Source: Eriocheir sinensis (Eukaryota > Arthropoda > Malacostraca > Decapoda > Varunidae). Taken from it: DNA of 64,000 nt. The DNA is taken from contig NC_066518.1 of the NCBI RefSeq assembly GCF_024679095.1, forward strand, positions 5,971,110-6,035,109, read 5' to 3'. The notes beneath the pieces were generated by a model. It was not told where the DNA came from, made no database searches, and saw only the letters and a program-made list of their open reading frames with translations. The position numbers and the translations under genes are program-made. Shown one piece after another: positions 56,526-64,000 of this stretch; position 1 is the first letter of the stretch, and the number at the start of each line of letters is the position of its first letter.

Positions 56526-56678
56526 TTAACCTTCTTATCCAAGTATTTTTTGACATTCTTACTCGCCGCAATGATCCTCTATTGAACAGTTCACCTGTCC
56601 TCCCTCTAACACCTTAACCACTTATACCCAGTACCGACTTCTAGCCCATTAATTCTGTGACTGCTTCAGTTCCTTAAT

Positions 56679-56847
56679 CCTAAATGCTAAAGTCACCCAT
56701 CGAAATAAAAGAAAATGGAGCCTAAATGCTAAAGTCACCCATGGAAATAAAAGAAAATGGAGCCTAAATGCTAAAGTCACCCATCGAAATAAAAGAAAAT
56801 GGAGCTTAAATGCTAAAGTCACCCATGGAAATAAAAGAAAATGGAGC
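56679..56847. repeat. 42-bp tandem repeat, four copies
   Basis: The unit starts TAAATGCTAAAGTCACCCAT and ends AAAAGAAAATGGAGC. Copies alternate ATCGAA and ATGGAA, so the true period is an 84-base dimer. Confidence 0.93.
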
Positions 56848-57479
56848 AAACGAGACACATTCCCACCAATGGTCAGGCGAAGACTGGTGGGGTGGGAGTG
56901 GGACCGTGGGCGAGACTAAAGTGACTTCCCGTGATGTCACTGCGCAGAAGAGAAGAATTCTGACTTGAGTAAACAAAAGCCGATGCGAATGAACGCCCGT
57001 CACGGCACGGCTTATGTTCGGAGGCAATTTTGACCCTATGTATATTTTTACCTCGGGAGGTACCCTACACCATCAGAAGCAGAAAAGCATGCAGATTTAG
57101 GATCTGTGTTTAAAAATGTGATGCGACGAAAACCAGCTGAGTACTGAGGAGTTGAAGGGAAATAAGATCAAGAAAATAATTATGTATTCCCTACTTCATT
57201 TAACTCTGATTTTCGTATGTGTAATTTTACACTATTGTTACAATTTTATGCTAGTGTGATGCAGAATTTTCTCAGGAAGATGATGGTGGTCTCAGTTTTT
57301 CGTAAAAATGAATGTTGGGGTCAGGAAACAGGGTGAGAGTGAGGTGTGTGAAGTCGTCGGTTTGGGCAGACAACGAGGATGGGGCGGGGCCAAGCGTGAA
57401 GGCTATAGGAGTTGCCAACAAGTGATTTCCTCCCGCCTGTATGACGATATCTTCTCGAAACTTGCCTTGCGTTTCATCC

Positions 57480-57651
57480 CCTCAACATAACCAGGCAGGC
57501 TGCTCGACATAAGCGAGTATTAGTACATCGTTGCCAAACCCTGAGCTGCACATATGAAAGGGATGCCAACTGGAATAATGATAAAATTAAAGACGTAGCC
57601 CCTTAAACATGTAAACAAACATTCCCGCGAGCTTCAAGCTAGCAGTCAGCC
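57480..57651 (+). promoter_or_regulatory. upstream region of the Myb/SANT-like gene
   Basis: About 170 bases precede the ATG, with CCCGCGAGCTTCAAGC close to it. No TATA box is evident. Inference from position. Confidence 0.25.
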
Positions 57652-58099
57652 ATGGACGCCAACAGCCAGCCACGACCTTTAGAGTCCCTCAGCAGCCAGC
57701 GAGGTCAGCAGCAACAGCAGCAGCAGCTACACCAGCAGCAGCAGCAGGAGGGATCACAGCCTCACCCCCAGCCACAACAGCAGCAGCAGGGACAGCCGCC
57801 GCCCCAGCTACAGCCTCCTCGGCAGACACGTCACCGCAATGCCAACTGGACGTACCCTGAAACTCTCTCCCTCGTACAGCTATATAGGGAAAAAGCAGCC
57901 ATCCTCAAAGGAAATTTTTCGGAAAATGGCTGCTCTGTTGAGGCGAAGGCGAAGGCGTGGGGCAGCATTGTCACTCGCCTAGCGGCACTCCACCCAGGCT
58001 TTAGTAGGTGCACGAAGCAGTGCCAGAGACGCTGGCAGACAGTGATGCAAGATGCAAAAACTAAAATAAGGGCCTTCCATAAGGACAGGAATGGAACAG
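57652..58099 (+). CDS. Myb/SANT-like DNA-binding protein, first coding exon
   Basis: An ATG opens a 149-codon exon ending at GGAACAG|GTAAGA, so the gene continues beyond. Residues 10-60 are Gln/Pro-rich, a run typical of transcription regulators. Residues about 63-145 form a Myb/SANT-like fold with NANWTYPETLSLVQLYREKA, AKAWGSIVTRLAAL and CTKQCQRRWQTVMQDAK, that is, the three tryptophan-bearing helices of the Myb_DNA-bind_5-type family. Such proteins bind DNA in the nucleus, and some derive from Harbinger transposons. No second exon could be found in the 5.9 kb downstream, which is full of repeats. Which member of the family this is cannot be said. Confidence 0.75.
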
Positions 58100-58279
58100 G
58101 TAAGATTTTTCTTGAAATAAAATGGTATTCATGAAGTGCAAGGAATGGTTAACAAGCAAATAGTGACAGTCCTGTAAATTTCAATGCTTATTAAGTGCTT
58201 GATGGAAATAACATTTGTAATGTATTGCCTTTTCTTTTCAATCAAGGGAATTCAATTGATTTAGCCTTGCACTCGTGTA

Positions 58280-58373
<94 letters not shown>

Positions 58374-58951
58374 TACATCAAGGACGTCTCTTCGTGCCCG
58401 AAAAGTCCTCAGCTGCCGCAGACGCGCACCCACTACCTCCGCCATCTTGACTGTTATGCTTCGCTTAGGTCGACCTAAGGAATGCAATGTTACCTCCACC
58501 CCGCGCGTAGCTGGCGAGTCAGTTTAGGTTCCGCTTAGTTGAAACCTAAGGGTTATGCTTCGCTTACGTCTCGGTGTCCGCCATTTTCTTGATTTATGCC
58601 TCACATAAGAGAAACATATTCTTTATAAGTACGGGCCTGCAGATCCAGATGAGGTTTCAGGCCCTCTGCTCTCGAGGGCCTCGTTAGGCTCAATAATAAT
58701 CTTCAATGCACTTATTCTCAAACATCGTAGTGAGTGAGTGAGTGTCTTAATTGCCTTCACGAATAATATCACAAATATCCATTAGTTCAGTTTTCATGTC
58801 TAATATTTTCATTATAGTATCACAATTAAATATCCACGATTATTTCCAACACACTGAACAATTCATCACACACAATTTATCGTGAGTACAGACACTGATT
58901 AATAGCCATGATCGGTTATGTTATGAATTCTCTCAATTTCAGTCTGGAGAA
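58100..58951. other. intron or spacer with (TA)n run
   Basis: (AT)n at 58282-58370 separates plain AT-rich DNA from a patch with repeated TTATGCTTCGCTTA (58457 and 58553). No exon is recognised. Confidence 0.5.
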
Positions 58952-60021
58952 CTATAATACACAACACTGGTCATTCGCTGAGTGGTTGATTTCAGGCTTC
59001 TTGTACCTCACACTATTTATGCATTTCTTCTCAGCCATGGTGCACTCCTGTGATTTATGATTGGCAGCGCATTTGAAACAATTTGGGGCGTTTCCATTGG
59101 TCTTGGCAGTACAGTTGGCCTCAAGATGGCCGTATCTCTGACAATGATAGCATATAATTACATGGTATCTGTCTCTCACTGTATATATTCCCCATTCTAA
59201 TTTCAACTTGTCGTGATTCTTGTAAATCAGGTCTCTCACAGTTGGGTCGCATCTCAAAATGTAGTGGATTGTGCCGCCAGCTGCAGGCTTACTAAAAATC
59301 AGCTCAATCTTATTCTCAACACCCTGAATTGCGTGTAAGAACTCGTTGCGGTCTAAGATGGTCTCTTATTTTTTTTCCTTAGTCTCCTCTTTATGCACAT
59401 TGCATATCATGATCTTTGGTTTCATCTTTCCAACACTCTTGGTACTAATTTGCTCAACAGACTCCAATGTTTGAGCAGCCTCAGCCCTCGTGTTCTCATT
59501 ATCAAAGTTCATGACAATATTACCTCCCTTTGTGAATCTTGAATCAGTTAATTGAATACCATCCAATGCCTGGGAGACTTCATCCTTCATATCTGTTGTC
59601 TTCTTTTCCTGTGTAAAAGCCTTCACAAAACAAAACATTCTTCTTGACTTTCCTGTCTTTCTTCGCCACCTCAGCCCAAATCAGCGCCTTGTCAACAGCA
59701 AGGGCGTCAGCAACTGACCCCAGGCCCTCCTGCATCCTCTCAGCCCTTGATTCAACTTCATCTTTTACCACAGATATTTCTTTAGATAATTCTTGCTTGA
59801 ATTCATCCAATTTCTCCACAATTTTGGTAGCCAGAGATGCTTTATGGAGGCATGGGTTGCAAATCCAATTAATTTTAGGTATATTCTCCTGCTTAATTCC
59901 AGACAGATGAGCACACTTCACATGACACCATTTAGGGCACAGAGCATCCAATCCACTTATCACCTGTAGGATCCCTACAAACGTAACAGAAATCCCTCAA
60001 GCCCCTGGCTCTGCCAGCCAT
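58952..60021 (-). pseudogene. retrotransposon ORF1: PHD finger plus zinc knuckles, broken
   Basis: Starts MAGRARGLRDFCYVCRDPTG. A PHD-like finger follows (CYVC, then CPKWCHVKCAHLSG and WICNPC), with a one-base shift near 59945. Next is a coiled-coil stretch (EKLDEFKQELSKEISVVKDE), an RRM-like middle and CCHC knuckles (CYHCQRYGHLEANC and CFKCAANHKSQEC). This order is known from ORF1 proteins of arthropod non-LTR elements that package RNA. At least three frameshifts or stops. No reverse transcriptase follows on this strand below 58952, so ORF2 is lost or lies elsewhere. Confidence 0.8.
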
Positions 60022-60109
60022 GTCGACAGAGCACTTTCGCAATTAAGGAGATAGGCGCAACACATCCACTCTGCGCGACGACTCACTCACCACATGAATG
60101 TTTTTGTTT

Positions 60110-60230
60110 TTTTTTCAGAAAAATCTTCTATTAATTTTGCTGGCTTATCCTATTTCGTTGTAGGGGTCCACAGGTGAAAAAATGACTGGAAGAGGGGGAA
60201 CGGGGCAACAAAGGTTGGGAGCCGCTGCAC
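60110..60230 (-). mobile_element. possible hAT 3' end
   Basis: The minus strand from 60228 reads CAGCGGCTCCCAACCTTTG, close to the classic hAT end CAGTGGTTCCCAACCT. It is followed by CCTGTGGACCCC, often found beside it. The other end is not seen. Confidence 0.35.
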
Positions 60231-60566
60231 TAAAGACTACCCTATCCAATCATATTGTGAAAATTCACTAATTTCCCTTAATAATTAAAAACATTTATTT
60301 CAGCATCCTGACCATATCTGGAGCACACATACGACAACAACAACCAAAAAAAAACATTGTATTATAGTCCATCGACTCTAACTTGAGCCCTGCATGTGGC
60401 TTGGCCCTGGAAACCCCCCAATGTTTACAGATCTAGAGATGACCTGCGCATGGCGATCTGTCTCACTGTTAGTCTGTACGTTACCTATTTATGGAATATA
60501 TATACATTCATAATACGACTGAATGGTGTAATGAATGGCTTGGGATTAGAGGGAAAGACAACGACT

Positions 60567-60568
<2 letters not shown>

Positions 60569-60652
<84 letters not shown>
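60569..60652. repeat. (AC)n microsatellite
   Basis: About 84 bases of AC. Confidence 0.98.
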
Positions 60653-60654
<2 letters not shown>

Positions 60655-60964
60655 TCATGTACATATACACGCACTCGCATAGATTAAATCATTACTCACC
60701 AATGAGGCAAATAACACTTGTATGCAGAACATCTAATTTCACCCCTTCCCTCCCACACACACACACAGCAGCATCAGCAGCAGCATAAGCAGGGCAGCGT
60801 AGTGTGGCGGCGGTACAATCCAAAGTAATAAGAAAAGAAAAAAAGGAAAAAAAATATCAGACGCCGCCACAAGCACATCTGTCCTCGGCGATTGCGGCTC
60901 CAGAGCGTCTATGGTGCAGTGCGGAAGCCACGGAGATGGAAAACAAAACAAAGAAGGCCTATGA

Positions 60965-60966
<2 letters not shown>

Positions 60967-61007
<41 letters not shown>
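60967..61007. repeat. (GT)n microsatellite
   Basis: About 41 bases of GT, 55 bases from the 3' end of the LINE at 61062. Confidence 0.97.
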
Positions 61008-61011
<4 letters not shown>

Positions 61012-61061
61012 TATAAAAATCTGTATGAAACGCGTACGTAAATACATAGGCTACATACAGA

Positions 61062-62338
61062 GAGAGCATTACATAGAATTACATAGATAACCAGACCACA
61101 CAGGCCCTAAGGCCCAAACTAGGTGATCTGTCCTAAACCTAAGTGACAGTTGTTATGCGGCCACCATGACGTTGAAACTGACCTGGTGAACATTGAGATG
61201 GAGGAGATAGGGGTCAAGATTATTCTTAAACGATGCAATCGAGTTATACTGTACCACTGATGGTGGTAATCTGTTCCAATCTCGAACGGCAGCATTAGTG
61301 AAAAAGAATTTTGTGCAATTTGAATGAACTTGTCTACATTTGAGTTTAGCGCCATTATTACTCGTTCGCGTCGAATCATCCATCACAAACAGCTTGGTCG
61401 GATCCACGTTGGTAAAACCGTTAAGTATTTTAAAGCACTCGATCAGTTTTTCTCTTAGGCGGCGTTTTTCAAGAGAAAACAGGTTATATGTGACAGCCTT
61501 TCCTCGTAGGGTTTATTTCGTAATGAAGGAATCATCTTAGTTGCTCTACGCTGAACACCTTCTAATTTAGCAATGTCTTTCGCATGGTGGGGAGACCAAA
61601 ACTGCACGGCATACTCTAAATGAGGTCTGACGAAACTATTATACAAAGGTAGTATAACATCTTTATTCTTGAATGAAAAATTTCTCTTAATCAAACCGAT
61701 CATCCTGTAAGCTTTTTCAACGGACTCGTTGCACTGCTGGGAAAACATGAGGTTAGACTAGACTGTGATGTCAAGATCTTTGACCAAGTGAATGCTTTTA
61801 ATTTTAACGCCGCACATTTCATAGTTCTTCTTTATATTTCTAGATCCAACCTGCAGAATCTGGTACTTGTTAATATTAAAAGGAATTTCCCATTTTACTG
61901 ACCAATCTGATATTTTACGCAAATCTTCTTGTAGGCTCCGCCTGTCACATTCTGTAAGTACCGCATTGCCGATTTTCGTGTCGTCCGCAAATTTACTAAT
62001 GAAATTATTGAGACCAAGGTCAATGTCGTTGATGTAAATGACGAAGAGAACGGGTCCCAGGACAGAGCCCTGGGGGACCCCACTAGTGACTGGCATCCAC
62101 TTAGAGGTCACTCCATTTATTACAACTCTTTGCTTTCTATTGCTTACCCAGTGCTTGATCCATTCGTGAAGCTTATCCCCGATCCCTATTTCCTTGATTT
62201 TATAAAGCAACTTGTAGTGTGGAACTTTGTCAAACGCCTTCTGGAAGTCCAAATAAATAATATCAAGTGATTTAGAAACATCATAGACTGCAAAAAGCTT
62301 GTTATATAACGTTAATAGATTCGAAAGGTCATGATTTA

Positions 62339-62339
<1 letters not shown>
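61062..62339 (-). mobile_element. 5'-truncated CR1/Jockey-type LINE, best preserved copy
   Basis: From 62339 the minus strand reads SKSLDIIYLDFQKAFDKVPH, WIKHWVSNRKQRVVINGV, TSGVPQGSVLGPVLFVIYIN, SKFADDTKIG (catalytic box), SFVRPHLEYAVQFWSPHH, RRATKMIPSLRNKPYEERL and AAVRDWNRLPPSVVQYNS, ending with VMVAA and the 3' tag (61062-61144). Only one in-frame stop (61758) and one frameshift (near 61460) break it, so it is young. The 5' end is cut exactly at a (GT)n array. Confidence 0.9.
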
Positions 62340-62585
<246 letters not shown>

Positions 62586-62642
62586 TGGTTTATTAAGTTT
62601 TGGTAGTTGTATGGCTGAAAATGTACAATTTATGAAGCTTAG

Positions 62643-62744
<102 letters not shown>

Positions 62745-63121
62745 AGTTTGGTGATGAGGAGTGAGGGTGGGGAAGACCGGAAGGGAAGGGCTCAGCTGAG
62801 CGTGGTGTGATGAGTCATGGAGGTACTGTAGTGTCAGGAGCCACTCAGTCAACGCATACACTTGAATTAGTGAGATGGTGCACATATGAACGCAATGCAG
62901 CCTATAACTTTTTTTTTCCTAGACAGACTCGTGCATTTAAAAAGCAGCTTTTTTCTTCGTTTTCTTCACCTCACAAAGATACAAATAATCTGTCGGTTAG
63001 TATTGAGCCAAACAACTTTGCCATAATCATGCCTTCTTTGAATTTTCTCTCATAACTTGTTCTTTATTAAGACATTGAGTCATAATCATAATTGAGTCAT
63101 AATCTTTTGTTATCAGTATAT

Positions 63122-63123
<2 letters not shown>

Positions 63124-63191
<68 letters not shown>
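63124..63191. repeat. (GT)n microsatellite, left of SINE
   Basis: About 68 bases of GT directly abutting the SINE's 3' end. Confidence 0.97.
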
Positions 63192-63194
<3 letters not shown>

Positions 63195-63444
63195 TCACCA
63201 CGGCCTGATCACGAGTTGGACTCGCTTTCGTCAGCAGGTACCCTCACGACGAGAGCAAGTGCTCATTATTGTCGATCTATGGGTACTGCCAGGACCTCAC
63301 ACACCACACACCCCATCCCCCTTGCTCAAGGGGGGACAGTAACCACTCCTAGTCAACGGAAAGAATCCAGCCTGTGCGGGGCTCGAACCGCCGCCTGTTT
63401 GGCCGTGAAGCCTTGCATCGCGGCGCTCTAACCGATTGAGCTAC

Positions 63445-63450
<6 letters not shown>
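63192..63450 (-). mobile_element. tRNA-derived SINE, family B
   Basis: The minus strand from about 63450 reads CTCTGGTAGCTCAATCGGTT then AGAGCG (A box TAGCTCAATCGG). The B box GGTTCGAGCCC and CGCACAGG follow. The body passes CTAGGAGTGGTTACTGTCC and ends CCACGGTGAATTACAC in the GT array. It differs from family A in head and body. Confidence 0.8.

Positions 63451-63502
<52 letters not shown>
63451..63502. repeat. (GT)n microsatellite, right of SINE
   Basis: About 52 bases of GT abutting the SINE's 5' end. Confidence 0.97.
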
Positions 63503-63504
<2 letters not shown>

Positions 63505-64000
63505 GCAGAGTAAATGGGAAGAACACAAATTTTAAATGCCCGTTATATAATTGTTTCTAAAATAAAAGCATCGAGACACATTAATTCAAGTCTTCCTAAA
63601 GAGGGTGTGCATAAATAAAGTTAAAAGCCCTAAAAGGCTTCATACAGTCCTGCTGACATCCAGTCACCTCTTCCCCCAGGTGTTTCAGTTGCATCTACAG
63701 GAGTGGGTGCGGCTTCTGCTTCTCGGGCCGGGCGGGAGGTTGGCCGACTCTGCTGACTATTATCGTGTGAGTTGTTAACCTGACCCTTGTCCTCTTTTGT
63801 GCTTTATTGCAGTAAATAGTTAAACTGCATAATGCATATGATTCTTTGTGTAAGTAATATATGAGGTGCTTTGACTTTGTTTTTAAGATTGTTAATAATC
63901 ATGAGCACCTCTTCACAACGCGATACCTGCTCAGTTTCAGCCTATTCGCCGTACACGCATTAGTTTACACCTCAGTGAGCGTGCAATGAGCGTGATCAGT
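63503..64000. other. window end, no recognised feature
   Basis: No gene seen. 63660-63760 is GC-rich (CGGGCCGGGCGGGAGG), and an acceptor-like TTTATTGCAG occurs near 63811, but no frame supports an exon. Confidence 0.4.

Noticed and set aside
63360..63452. A genuine tRNA gene
   Set aside because: A and B boxes are present but a proper acceptor stem does not close and the sequence continues into a SINE body.

Overview
The window looks like nuclear DNA of a decapod crustacean, probably a crab or a relative. The sequence supports this in four ways. Host genes are split by GT-AG introns. Long (AT)n, (AC)n, (AG)n and (AAT)n microsatellites occur every few kilobases. There are many broken CR1/Jockey-type LINE fragments, tRNA-derived SINEs and piggyBac, hAT and mariner remnants. 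The best host genes resemble animal proteins. The species cannot be fixed from sequence alone.

Layout. 0-1.25 kb is the 3' part of a non-LTR retrotransposon. 2.4-8.9 kb (minus) is a complete intronless ATG2 gene for the autophagy lipid-transfer protein. 9-13.4 kb is repeat-rich spacer. 13.6-21.9 kb (minus) is a four-coding-exon BORCS8 gene (lysosome-positioning BORC complex), with a long C-terminal extension and introns holding a piggyBac-like element, a LINE fragment, a mariner fossil and a SINE. 22.3-34 kb is a repeat district: minisatellites, a hAT-like element with GGTACC clusters, two large foldbacks, several TTAA-bounded piggyBac-like elements and a broken piggyBac transposase. 35.5-37.2 kb (plus) is a 13-finger C2H2 zinc-finger protein. 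38.5-51.4 kb (minus) is a DDX43-type DEAD-box RNA helicase in 12 coding exons. The exons sum to an uninterrupted 572 codons. Its introns hold a SINE, LINEs and a second hAT-like element. 51.5-55 kb is LINE debris. 57.65-58.1 kb (plus) is the first coding exon of a Myb/SANT-like DNA-binding protein. 58.9-62.3 kb holds a retrotransposon ORF1 with PHD and zinc-knuckle motifs, and the 3' half of a fairly young LINE. The end of the window is microsatellite DNA with a tRNA-derived SINE.

How the genes relate. ATG2 (phagophore expansion) and BORCS8 (lysosome movement) are neighbours on the same strand and both serve autophagy and lysosome biology, but nothing shows co-regulation. The other host genes are independent RNA- or DNA-binding proteins. 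I found no new multi-gene system. The points most worth following are a RanBP2 zinc finger where vertebrate DDX43 has a KH domain, the intronless ATG2, the extended BORCS8, a decayed half-finger array in the zinc-finger gene, and a hAT-like family that carries a LINE 3' end.
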